Part shown: piece after piece, positions 45,321 through 53,574 of the stretch
How positions within the stretch are numbered: position 1 is the first letter of the stretch
How the letters are laid out: the number at the start of each line of letters is the position of its first letter
Source: Phenylobacterium parvum
Lineage (GTDB): Bacteria; Pseudomonadota; Alphaproteobacteria; Caulobacterales; Caulobacteraceae
Reading direction: 5' to 3'
Length of the DNA stretch: 64,000 nucleotides
NCBI RefSeq assembly: GCF_003150835.1
Contig: NZ_CP029479.1
Coordinates: 2,021,501-2,085,500, forward strand
The notes under the pieces: model-generated
Seen by the model: the letters and a program-made list of their open reading frames with translations, nothing else
Told to the model about the DNA's origin: nothing
Database searches by the model: none
Translations under genes and position numbers: made by a program

Positions 45321-46409
45321 ATGCCGTCGTCTGAGACCGCTGTGCTTCCTGGCCGTACGGAGGGCGCGCCGTCGCGCCTGACCCTCCGCCGCCCCGATGA
45401 CTGGCACGTCCACCTCCGCGACGACGCCATGCTGGCCTCGGTGGTCAACTACACCGCCCGGCAGTTCGGGCGCGCCATCGTCATGCCCAACCTCAAGCCG
45501 CCGGTGACGACCGTCGCCGCCGCCCGCGCCTATCGCGAACGCATCCTGGCGGCGGTGGAGCCCGGCCTGGATTTCACGCCCCTGATGACCTGCTACCTGA
45601 CCGACGGCCTGGATCCCGCCGAGGTCGAGCGGGGCTTTGCCGAAGGGGTCTTCACCGCCTGCAAGCTCTATCCCGCCCACGCCACCACCAACTCCGCAGC
45701 CGGCGTGACGGACGTGCGCCACATCCACGGCGTGCTGGAGGCCATGCAGAGGATCGGCATGCCCCTGCTGATCCATGGCGAGGTCACCGACCACCATGTC
45801 GATATCTTCGACCGCGAGGCCGTGTTCATCGACCGGGTCCTGAACCAGCTGGTCGCAGATTTCCCGGCCCTGAAGGTGGTGTTCGAGCACATCACCACGG
45901 CCGACGCCGTAGCGTTCGTCGAGGCCTCGGGCCCCAACATCGCGGCGACCATCACGCCGCACCACCTGGCGATCAACCGCAACGCCATGTTCGAGGGCGG
46001 GATCCGGCCGCACTTCTACTGCCTGCCGGTGGCCAAGCGCGAGCCCCACCGCCTCGCCCTTCGCCGAGCGGCGACCTCGGGCTCGGCCAAGTTCTTCCTG
46101 GGCACGGACTCCGCCCCGCACCCGGTGGGGGACAAGGAAACCTCCTGCGGCTGCGCGGGCATCTTCAACGCCCCCTACGCCCTGGAAAGCTACGCCGCCA
46201 TCTTCGAGGAAGAAGGCGCCCTGGACCGGCTGGAGGCCTTCGCCTCCGAGAACGGGCCGCGCTTCTACGGCCTGCCCCTCAACGCCGGCTCGGTGACCCT
46301 CGAGCGGCGCACCGCCTCGGTCCCCGGGGTGCTGAAGCTGGCGGCGGCCGACCTCGTGCCCTTCCACGCCGGGGAAGACCTGGGATGGAGCCTGGCCGAC
46401 GCCGGCTGA
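45321..46409 (+). CDS. pyrC: Dihydroorotase, class II (PyrC)
   Basis: A 362-residue zinc enzyme that cyclises carbamoyl-aspartate to dihydroorotate in pyrimidine synthesis. Metal ligands are visible: H-V-H (His 29, His 31), the carboxylated Lys 115 in A-C-K-L-Y-P-A-H, His in L-L-I-H-G-E-V and F-E-H-I-T, and Asp in L-G-T-D-S-A-P-H. Length is slightly over the usual 345 because of a short N-terminal tail. Divergent from the SPFH gene. Confidence 0.96.
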   Translation: MPSSETAVLPGRTEGAPSRLTLRRPDDWHVHLRDDAMLASVVNYTARQFGRAIVMPNLKPPVTTVAAARAYRERILAAVEPGLDFTPLMTCYLTDGLDPAEVERGFAEGVFTACKLYPAHATTNSAAGVTDVRHIHGVLEAMQRIGMPLLIHGEVTDHHVDIFDREAVFIDRVLNQLVADFPALKVVFEHITTADAVAFVEASGPNIAATITPHHLAINRNAMFEGGIRPHFYCLPVAKREPHRLALRRAATSGSAKFFLGTDSAPHPVGDKETSCGCAGIFNAPYALESYAAIFEEEGALDRLEAFASENGPRFYGLPLNAGSVTLERRTASVPGVLKLAAADLVPFHAGEDLGWSLADAG

Positions 46410-46509
46410 GCAGGAGCGCCGCCGCCGTCCCGGCAGCCCGCCGCAGGTTTCCGGTTCACGGGGCGCCCAGGGTAGGCGTAAGCAGGGTCATCGGACGCAG
46501 GGAGATGGC

Positions 46510-47790
46510 ATGGGCGCGGTCATGGAAGGCCTGCAGCAGATTCAGGGACTGGTCGGCCTGGTCTTGCTCACTGCGGGCGCCTGGGTCCTGTCGGAGGACC
46601 GGCGGGCCCGGCCTCGGCTTCGTTGGATCCTTGGGGCCCTCCTGCTCCAGGTCCTGATCGCCCTGGTGGTGGTCCGGGTTCCGTTCGTGTGGTCAGTTAT
46701 CGGCCTTGCAAACCACGCCGTGGCGGCCGTCGAGAAGGCCACCCTTGTCGGCTCCAGCTACATGTTCGGCTACACCGGCGGCGCGCCCGCGCCCTTCGAG
46801 CTGAAGCCCGGCGCCGCGGCGCCCGTGATCATCGCCTTCCAGATCCTGCCGCTCATCATCGTCTACTCGGCCCTGGCGGCCCTGCTCTGGCGGTGGGGGG
46901 TCCTGTCGCGGATTGTGGCGGGCCTCTCCTGGGCCCTTCGCAGGACCCTCGGCGTCAGCGGCGTGGTGGGCCTCAGCGGCGGCGCGAACATCTTCCTCGG
47001 CGTGGTGGAGTCGCCCCTGGTCGTTCGCGCGTATTTCGAGCGGATGAGCCGGTCGGAGCTGTTCGCCGTCATGACCCTGGCCATGTCCACCATCTCAGGC
47101 GCCATTCTGGTCCTCTACGCCCAGACCCTCGCCAAGACGGTGCCGGACGCCGTCGGGCACATGATCTCCGCCTCGCTGATATCCCTGCCAGCGTCGGTGC
47201 TCCTGGCCCGCCTGATGGTTCCGGGAGACGGTGCGACAGAGACCTCGAGCGATGAGACGGGTCTCACTTATGACAGCAGCATCGACGCCATCGTCCGTGG
47301 GACGATGGACGGGGTCCAGCTGTTCCTCGCCGTGATCGGGATGATCATCGTGATCTTCGCCCTGGTCACCCTCGCGGATTTGGCCCTGGCGCTGGCGCCG
47401 GCGGTGCAGGGTGAGCCCCTCACCGTGAGGCGAGTCTTCGGCTGGATCTTCTCGCCCCTGATGTGGACCCTGGGCGTGCCCTGGGACCAGGCGCCACAGG
47501 CCGGCGCCCTGATGGGGACGAAGACCATCCTGAACGAGTACGTCGCCTACATGGACCTGGCCGCCCTGCCGCAGGGGACGCTGGATCCCCGCAGCCAGCT
47601 TATCGTGACCTACGCCCTGTGCGGCGTGGCCAACCTGGCCAGCGTCGGCCTGCTGGTTTCGACCATCGGGACCCTTGCGCCCTCACGCCGGGCGGAGGCT
47701 GCGAGCCTGGGCATGAAGTCCTGGGTTGCGGGGAACATGGCCTCGGCCATGACCGGGGCGGTGATCGGCCTCGTCACCCGCATCGCCTGA
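46510..47790 (+). CDS. Concentrative nucleoside transporter (CNT/NupC family)
   Basis: A 426-residue membrane protein with about nine or ten hydrophobic segments. CNT signatures are G-S-S-Y-M-F-G-Y, F-Q-I-L-P-L-I-I, the ligand-contacting G-V-V-G-L-S-G-G-A-N-I-F-L-G and G-T-K-T-I-L-N-E-Y-V-A-Y, and C-G-V-A-N-L-A-S-V-G. It imports nucleosides with sodium or protons; having it after pyrC fits pyrimidine supply. Followed 5 bp later by the phosphatidyltransferase gene. Confidence 0.93.
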   Translation: MGAVMEGLQQIQGLVGLVLLTAGAWVLSEDRRARPRLRWILGALLLQVLIALVVVRVPFVWSVIGLANHAVAAVEKATLVGSSYMFGYTGGAPAPFELKPGAAAPVIIAFQILPLIIVYSALAALLWRWGVLSRIVAGLSWALRRTLGVSGVVGLSGGANIFLGVVESPLVVRAYFERMSRSELFAVMTLAMSTISGAILVLYAQTLAKTVPDAVGHMISASLISLPASVLLARLMVPGDGATETSSDETGLTYDSSIDAIVRGTMDGVQLFLAVIGMIIVIFALVTLADLALALAPAVQGEPLTVRRVFGWIFSPLMWTLGVPWDQAPQAGALMGTKTILNEYVAYMDLAALPQGTLDPRSQLIVTYALCGVANLASVGLLVSTIGTLAPSRRAEAASLGMKSWVAGNMASAMTGAVIGLVTRIA

Positions 47791-47795
47791 CCGAC

Positions 47796-48398
47796 ATGTT
47801 CGACGCCCGCCTTCGTCCGCTCATCGACCCGGCCCTGAACCGGATCGGCCTGGCCCTTGCCCGACGGGGCGTGGGCGCAAATCCGGTGAGCGCCGCAGGC
47901 GCCATACTGGGTGCGCTTGCAGGGGTGACCATCGCCGCAGGTCATCCGCTTGCGGGACTGGCCCTGGTCCTCGCCAGCCGGTTCCTCGACGGCCTTGACG
48001 GCGCGATCGCCCGCGTCCGTGGAACGACCGACTTCGGGGGCTACCTGGACATCGTCTGCGACTATGTCTTCTACCTCGCGGTGCCCCTGGGCTTTGGTTT
48101 TGCGGCCCCGGAAAACCTGCCGTTCGCCCTGTTGCTGGCCGCATCCTTCACCCTGACGGCGGTGAGCTTCCTCGCCTACGCGACGCTGGCGGCCAAGCAG
48201 GGCCTAGAATCCCGGGCGCATGGGCGGAAGAGCTTTTTCTACAGCACTGGGCTGGCCGAGGGCGCCGAGACCCTGCTGGCCTTTGTCCTGATGTGCCTTT
48301 GGCCCGCTGCATTCCCGCAGATCGCCGTCATCTTCTCAGGCCTGTGCCTCCTGACGGTGATCCAGCGTAGCGTGATCGCCCGACGTGTGTTTCGATGA
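47796..48398 (+). CDS. CDP-alcohol phosphatidyltransferase family protein
   Basis: A 200-residue integral membrane enzyme with the active-site motif D-G-A-I-A-R followed by G-x3-D-x3-D (Asp 68, Asp 85, Asp 89), inside five or six membrane segments. It transfers a phosphatidyl group from a CDP-alcohol to a second alcohol; the acceptor is unknown. Overlap-free but tight spacing to the transporter suggests one operon. Confidence 0.9.
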   Translation: MFDARLRPLIDPALNRIGLALARRGVGANPVSAAGAILGALAGVTIAAGHPLAGLALVLASRFLDGLDGAIARVRGTTDFGGYLDIVCDYVFYLAVPLGFGFAAPENLPFALLLAASFTLTAVSFLAYATLAAKQGLESRAHGRKSFFYSTGLAEGAETLLAFVLMCLWPAAFPQIAVIFSGLCLLTVIQRSVIARRVFR

Positions 48399-48446
48399 CC
48401 CTGAGATCGCCGCCCGCCGGGTGCGCGCAGACCTGAAGGTTCCCGC

Positions 48447-49256
48447 ATGAAACTCAAGCTGGCTCGCGCCTCGCTGATCGTTTCGCTCCTTCTGCCGCTC
48501 TACTTCATGGTGGCGGCGCTGGGCGTGAAGTTCGGCCTCTGGTCCTGGCAGACCGGGCTCGTGAAGATGATCATCCAGCTCGGGGCGCCGCTGATCGGGC
48601 TCACCCTCCTTCTCGGCCTTGTCGCGACGGTCGTCACCCTTTTCCGGAAGCCGCGCACGGGCTGGCGGATGGCCCTCGCCGGCCTGCTGGTCCCCGTCCT
48701 CGCCCTCGTCTATGTGGGCCAGGTCCAGTCCCGGTCGGCGCGCATTCCCCCGATCCATGACGTCTCCACCAACATTACGGACCCGCCGGTCTTTTCCCCC
48801 GCAGTCATGGCCGCCCGGAAGGCCGCCGGAGCCAACCCGGTCAGCGCCATGGACGCGCCGATGGGCAGCCTTCCCGCATACCAGGGGCCCGGCTTCGCCG
48901 CCCTGGCCGCCAAGACCCTCGGGCAGGTCGGACATGAGGCCTATCCGGCCGTTCGTCCCCTGGCCCTGTCCGCCGACCCGGCCAGGGTCGCGGCGGCGGC
49001 CGAGGCCGAGGCCAAGGCCCAGGGCTGGACCCTTGCGACCTCGGACCCGGCCGGAGGCGTCATCGAGGCGACGGCGGAGACCTTCTGGTTCGGCTTCAAG
49101 GATGACGTCGCCATCCGCATCCGGCCCGGGGTGAACGGAGGCTCTGTCGTGGACGTCCGCTCCACCTCCCGGGTCGGCCTGAGCGACATCGGCGCCAACG
49201 CCGTCCGCATCGAGGGCTTCCTTGCGGGGCTGAAGGTCCGGACCGAAGCCCGCTAG
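48447..49256 (+). CDS. DUF1499 domain membrane protein
   Basis: A 269-residue protein with three N-terminal membrane segments (roughly 8-30, 40-65 and 72-92) followed by a soluble DUF1499 domain (I-H-D-V-S-T-N-I-T-D-P-P, then V-A-I-R-I-R-P, D-V-R-S-T-S-R-V-G-L-S-D-I-G). The function is unknown. Cotranscription with the next gene is likely (11 bp gap). Confidence 0.85.
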   Translation: MKLKLARASLIVSLLLPLYFMVAALGVKFGLWSWQTGLVKMIIQLGAPLIGLTLLLGLVATVVTLFRKPRTGWRMALAGLLVPVLALVYVGQVQSRSARIPPIHDVSTNITDPPVFSPAVMAARKAAGANPVSAMDAPMGSLPAYQGPGFAALAAKTLGQVGHEAYPAVRPLALSADPARVAAAAEAEAKAQGWTLATSDPAGGVIEATAETFWFGFKDDVAIRIRPGVNGGSVVDVRSTSRVGLSDIGANAVRIEGFLAGLKVRTEAR

Positions 49257-49267
49257 CCGCACAGCGG

Positions 49268-50398
49268 ATGCTCCGCGCACGCGTCCGGGTCGTCCTGGTC
49301 GGGGCGGGACACGCCCACCTCCTGGTGCTGAAGCACGCCGGCGCCCTGCGTGCGGCCGGGGTCGAGCCGATCCTCGTCGCGCCGCCGACCTTCCACTATT
49401 CGGGCCTTGCGACCGCCGTGCTCTCCGGCGCCCTCCCGCCGGGCAGAGCCCTCCTGGACGTCGGCGCCCTCGCCGCGCGCTACGGGGTCCGGCACCTGCC
49501 GGCGGAGGTTGCGGCGATCGACCGGCAGGCACGCCGCCTGCATCTTTCCGATGGGCAGGACCTCGCCTACGACGCCGTCTCCTTCAACATCGGCAGCGTC
49601 ACGGCCTGCGGGGGCGACCTTCAGGGCGAAGGCGAGGCCTGGCCGGTCAAGCCGCTTTCGGGTCTTGCCGGCCTCCGCAGGCGCCTGGAGGACCACCTTG
49701 CAGACGGCGTTTCGCCATCGATCGTGGTGGCGGGCGGCGGCCCCACGGGATTTGAGGTCGCCGCCGCCCTCGCCGGACGGGTGGAACGGGCGGGCCTGTC
49801 GCCGCGTGTGCTGATCCTCCGGCGGTCGATGCCGGACTGGGCGTCCGCTCGGGCCCTGGGAAGGCTCTCGGCGGCGCTCCAGCGCCGCGGAATCCTCCAG
49901 ACCTCTGGCGAGGCCGCTGGGCGCCGACCGGGTGAGGTCCTGCTTTTGGATGGAGGAGCCCTGCCCTGCGACCTCCTGGTGATGGCCACCGGCCTGCAGG
50001 CGCCCGCCGTGATCGCCGACCTTGGCCTTCCCCTCTCCCAGGACGGTCGCCTCGCGGTCGGGCCCACCCTCCAGTCGCCTGGGGACCCCACGGTCCTCGC
50101 TGTCGGGGACTGCGCGGTGATCACCGGTTCGCCGCGCCCTCCAGCAGGGGTGTTCGGGGTGCGGGCCGCTCCGATCCTTGCCCACAACCTGGCGGCGCTG
50201 GGGACGGGCGCGCGCCTTGCAACCTTCGCGCCCCAGTCTCGATGGCTCTCCATCCTCGACCTTGGCGACGGGACCGGACTGGCCCTGCGGGGCCGGGTCT
50301 GGAGCCTCGGGCGCGGCGCCCTCATGCTGAAGCGCCGGCTCGACCTTGGCTTCGTCGACGGCCTGCGCGCCGCCTCAGGCGAAGTGCTTGAGGACTGA
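49268..50398 (+). CDS. FAD/NAD(P)-dependent pyridine nucleotide oxidoreductase, SelD N-terminal-like
   Basis: A 376-residue flavoprotein. The FAD motif V-V-L-V-G-A-G-H-A-H-L-L-V-L-K-H resembles the NDH-2-like oxidoreductase domain often fused to the N-terminus of SelD (selenide, water dikinase) in bacteria. A second dinucleotide motif is V-V-A-G-G-G-P-T-G-F-E-V, and V-G-D-C-A-V is the second FAD element. The kinase half is absent. It may be a quinone or sulfide reductase; its distance from the Sec genes is about 12 kb. The 3' end overlaps a convergent oxidoreductase by 24 bp. Confidence 0.72.
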   Translation: MLRARVRVVLVGAGHAHLLVLKHAGALRAAGVEPILVAPPTFHYSGLATAVLSGALPPGRALLDVGALAARYGVRHLPAEVAAIDRQARRLHLSDGQDLAYDAVSFNIGSVTACGGDLQGEGEAWPVKPLSGLAGLRRRLEDHLADGVSPSIVVAGGGPTGFEVAAALAGRVERAGLSPRVLILRRSMPDWASARALGRLSAALQRRGILQTSGEAAGRRPGEVLLLDGGALPCDLLVMATGLQAPAVIADLGLPLSQDGRLAVGPTLQSPGDPTVLAVGDCAVITGSPRPPAGVFGVRAAPILAHNLAALGTGARLATFAPQSRWLSILDLGDGTGLALRGRVWSLGRGALMLKRRLDLGFVDGLRAASGEVLED

Positions 50399-51793
50399 CA
50401 CCAACCTGCGGGTGCGGTCTGAGAACAGGGCCGGGGTGTAGAACTGGCCGGCCAGCCGCTTGTTGATCTCGCCGCGCGTGGGATAGGGCGCGATCATCCC
50501 AGTCATCTGGCTGAGCTTCAGCCCCGAGGCGAGGGCCAGGGACCAGAGGTGGATGTGATCCCCCGCATGGCGGCCCGCCAGGGTCACGCCCAGGATCTTG
50601 CCCCGGCCGGTGGTGACAAGCTTGCCGAAGCCCCGCACATCGCCCTCGGCCTGGGCCCGGTCGTTCTCGGCGAACTCGAAGACCTGGACCCGGACATCCG
50701 CCCCATGGCGTCGGCGCGCCTCGGCCTCGCCCAGGCCGATCGCCGCCACCTCGGGATCGCAGTAGGTCACCCGGGGGACCTGCAGGGCGTCAGCGTTGAC
50801 CGGCAGGGCGAAGAGGGCCCGACGGACCACCAGAGAGGCGTGGGCGCCGGCGAGGTGGGTGAACTGGCCCCTCCCGGCGGCGTCGCCGATGGCGAAGACC
50901 CGGCGGTTGGTGGTCAGGAGCGAACGGTCGGTGCGAACGCCCTGCCGATCGAAGGCGATCCCGGCAGCCTCCAGGTTCAGCCCCTCCAGCGAGGGGGTCC
51001 GGCCCACGGCGACGAGGAGGTGTGATCCGGAGATCCGAACCTCATCGTCCCCTGACTTCGCGACCAGGACCGGGCCCGGCTCGACCCGGAGCACCGTGTG
51101 TCGCTCGAGGAGCTCGACCCCGTCGGCGAGCAGCTGGCGACGCACCACGCCGGCGGCTTGAGGGTCCTCGCGGCCGAGGATGTCCCCGGCCTCGACCACG
51201 ACGACCTCGGAGCCCAGCCGGCGGAAGGCCTGGCCCAGCTCCACCCCGATGGGTCCGCCGCCCAGGACGATCAGGCGCTCCGGCAGGGCCTTGAGCTCGA
51301 ACACGGTCTCGTTGGTCAGGTAGGGCGTGGCGTCCAGGCCCGGGATGGGGGGAACGGCAGCCCGGGAGCCAGTGGCGATGACGAACTTGCGGGCGGTTAC
51401 GCGGATGCTGTTGCTGGCGACGGTCCGGCGGTCGACGAAACGGGCGGCCTCGCGCACCACCTGCACGCCCAGGCCTTCGAACCGCTCCTGGCTGTCGACC
51501 GGGGCAATGGTCCGGATGGTCTCGTGGACGTGGGCCATGACCCGGGCGAAGTCGACCTCGACCGGGCCGGCGGTGACGCCGAGGCCCCCGCCGCTGCGCG
51601 CCGAGTGGGCGGCGGAGGCGGCGGCGATCAGGGCCTTGGACGGGACGCAGCCATAGTTGAGGCAGTCGCCCCCCATTTCGCCCTTCTCGAAGAGGACGAC
51701 CTTCAGGCCCAGCTGGGCGGCGCCTGCGGCCACGGAGAGCCCTCCGGAACCGGCACCGATGATGGCGATGTCCGCCTGGATCGTCTGGGTCAC
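50375..51793 (-). CDS. FAD-dependent pyridine nucleotide-disulfide oxidoreductase (Lpd/MerA-like)
   Basis: A 472-residue flavoenzyme with FAD motif I-G-A-G-S-G-G-L-S-V, the redox disulfide G-G-D-C-L-N-Y-G-C-V-P-S-K-A, NAD(P) motif V-L-G-G-G-P-I-G-V-E-L-G and second FAD motif A-I-G-D-A-A-G. The dimer-interface end normally carrying His-Glu (H-P-T-x-x-E) reads Y-P-T-R-G-E, which differs from true dihydrolipoamide dehydrogenases, so substrate specificity may differ. It follows a TVP38 membrane gene with ATGA overlap, a pairing seen in other bacteria. Confidence 0.9.
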   Translation of the reverse strand: MTQTIQADIAIIGAGSGGLSVAAGAAQLGLKVVLFEKGEMGGDCLNYGCVPSKALIAAASAAHSARSGGGLGVTAGPVEVDFARVMAHVHETIRTIAPVDSQERFEGLGVQVVREAARFVDRRTVASNSIRVTARKFVIATGSRAAVPPIPGLDATPYLTNETVFELKALPERLIVLGGGPIGVELGQAFRRLGSEVVVVEAGDILGREDPQAAGVVRRQLLADGVELLERHTVLRVEPGPVLVAKSGDDEVRISGSHLLVAVGRTPSLEGLNLEAAGIAFDRQGVRTDRSLLTTNRRVFAIGDAAGRGQFTHLAGAHASLVVRRALFALPVNADALQVPRVTYCDPEVAAIGLGEAEARRRHGADVRVQVFEFAENDRAQAEGDVRGFGKLVTTGRGKILGVTLAGRHAGDHIHLWSLALASGLKLSQMTGMIAPYPTRGEINKRLAGQFYTPALFSDRTRRLVSVLKHFA

Positions 51794-52506
51794 AGGGGCT
51801 TTCCCGAGCGGGCCCGGAGGCGCTGGAAGACGGTGGCGCCCAGGGTCAGGAGACCGAGGGCCAGGAGGGGCAGGAAGACCTTGGGCGAGAAGATCACCCC
51901 GAGGTCTGGGGTCCCGCCGCGGGAGAGGATCTCGCCGATCCCGGCGCCGATGCCGCTGTAGATGAAGGTCGCCGGCATGATGCCCAGGAAGGTCGCCAGG
52001 GCGTAGGCCCGCAGGGGGGCGTGGGCCAGGGCGGCGGCCACATTGACCAGCCAGAAGGGGGCCAGGGGAATGAGGCGCAGGGTCAGGATGTAGCCAAACG
52101 CGCCTTCCTGGACCCCGTCGATCACCGCCTTCAGCCGCCCGCCTGAAGCCTCGGCCCGGTCCCGCAGGGTCTGCCCGAGGGAGGTCTTGACGGCATAGAA
52201 GACCAGGATCGCGCCGAGGGTGGCGCCAATCACGGTCGCCGCGCCGCCGATCCAGGTCCCAAACAGGAAACCGCCAGCCAGGGTCAGGATCGTCCCTCCC
52301 GGGAGGCTGACCGCGGTGGCGAGGGCGTAGACCGCGATGAAGGCGAGGAGCGCCAGGGGCAACTGCTGGGCCACGAAGGCCCGCAAGGTGGCCTCATGGG
52401 CCTGGAGGGATGCGAGGTTGAGGTAGCCGCCGGCGCCACTGGCGAAGACGGCGATCACCCCTGCCAGAAGCAGGAGCAGGGGCAGGAAGCGTTTGAGGCG
52501 AGCCAT
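51790..52506 (-). CDS. TVP38/TMEM64 family membrane protein (DedA-like)
   Basis: A 238-residue integral membrane protein with the VTT/SNARE-associated core A-L-A-T-A-V-S-L-P-G-G-T-I-L-T-L-A-G-G and R-L-I-P-L-A-P-F-W-L-V-N-V. About six hydrophobic segments. Members are thought to handle membrane lipids or ions. It overlaps the downstream flavoenzyme gene by 4 bp, suggesting a shared redox or membrane role. Confidence 0.9.
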   Translation of the reverse strand: MARLKRFLPLLLLLAGVIAVFASGAGGYLNLASLQAHEATLRAFVAQQLPLALLAFIAVYALATAVSLPGGTILTLAGGFLFGTWIGGAATVIGATLGAILVFYAVKTSLGQTLRDRAEASGGRLKAVIDGVQEGAFGYILTLRLIPLAPFWLVNVAAALAHAPLRAYALATFLGIMPATFIYSGIGAGIGEILSRGGTPDLGVIFSPKVFLPLLALGLLTLGATVFQRLRARSGKPL

Positions 52507-52594
52507 CCGGTCTCCGATGCGGCGGGGCGCCTCCTCTTAGCGGCGACAGCGGGTAGGCGCCATCGCCTTGTCGCCGGGACGGAGGATGGCCCGC

Positions 52595-53509
52595 CTAGAG
52601 GTAGCCTGCGGTCGTGACGACGCACTTAACCCGGGCGATCTGCTCCCGGGCAAGGCGTTCGCCCTCGGCCTCCTGGGCGGCGTTGAGGACGTTCTTCGCA
52701 TCCATGACAACGGTCTCGACGACGCCCTGGCGCATCTGGATGGTCTTGTCGCTGATATAGTCCGGCGGGGGTGCGGAGGCCGCGACCAGGGCCCACTTGT
52801 AGGCCTCGACCGGGTCCTTCTTCACGCCCTCGCCCGTGCGGTAATAGACGGAAACGGTGTCGGCATGATCGCACCAGCCCTGCTCGGCGGCCTTCCTGTA
52901 CCAGTAGACGGCGCGGGACTTGTTGGGCAGGAACTCCGTCCGCTTTTCCCCGAGGCCGACCGCCACCAGGTCGGAAGCGTCGAAGGTGAACCCGAGATCG
53001 TACATGGTGGCCAGGTGATACTGGGCGTGGGGGTCGCCCTTCTCGGCGGCCTTCTCGTAGTAGGCGCCCGCCCCGGCGAAGTCGTGGCGGTTCTCGAGGA
53101 TCTTGCCCAGGCGCTTCATGGCCTCCACGTGGCCCTGGGCCGCCGCCTTTTGGAATTCCTTGGCGGCCAGGTCGGTGCTTCCCTCCACCCCGGTCCCGGT
53201 CTGTAGGACGTCTCCGAGGGTGAACTGGGCCTCGGCGAGCCCCTGTTCCGCCGCCTTGCGGTACCAGGTCACCGCCTCTGTGGTGTCCTGGGGCGCGCCG
53301 TCTCCCGTCGCGTACATGCGGCCGACCTTGAGCTGGGCCGCCGCATCCCCCTTGTCCGCCGCCCCGCGGACGGCCGCGGCCTGCTGGGGGGTGTAGGCGG
53401 GCGCTGCGGCCTTGGCCTCATCCTCGTCGGGCGCCTTTCCGCAGCTGGCGAGACCGAGCGCTGAGACGAGGGCGAGGGCCGCGAGGCCCTTCAGACGTAG
53501 GCTGTGCAT
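52595..53509 (-). CDS. Sel1-repeat lipoprotein
   Basis: A 304-residue lipoprotein (lipobox L-A-S-C, Cys 23) with several Sel1-like repeats, each of the pattern A-x-x-x-L-G-x-M-Y-x-x-G...A-x-x-W-Y-R-K-A-A-E-Q-G (W-Y-R-K-A-A-E-Q-G appears twice). Such alpha-solenoids mediate protein contacts. The ATG at 53509 has AGAAGGAGG upstream. Partners are unknown. Confidence 0.88.
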   Translation of the reverse strand: MHSLRLKGLAALALVSALGLASCGKAPDEDEAKAAAPAYTPQQAAAVRGAADKGDAAAQLKVGRMYATGDGAPQDTTEAVTWYRKAAEQGLAEAQFTLGDVLQTGTGVEGSTDLAAKEFQKAAAQGHVEAMKRLGKILENRHDFAGAGAYYEKAAEKGDPHAQYHLATMYDLGFTFDASDLVAVGLGEKRTEFLPNKSRAVYWYRKAAEQGWCDHADTVSVYYRTGEGVKKDPVEAYKWALVAASAPPPDYISDKTIQMRQGVVETVVMDAKNVLNAAQEAEGERLAREQIARVKCVVTTAGYL

Positions 53510-53574
53510 CCTGCCGGATCCTCCTTCTGCATCACCGGGCAGGCCATTCGACCCTTTCCGTTCCCAAGGAACCC

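Noticed and set aside
49268-50398. A complete SelD (selenide, water dikinase)
   Set aside because: Only the oxidoreductase part is present; no kinase domain with its nucleotide-binding and Cys/Sec loop follows, and the gene ends at 376 residues.
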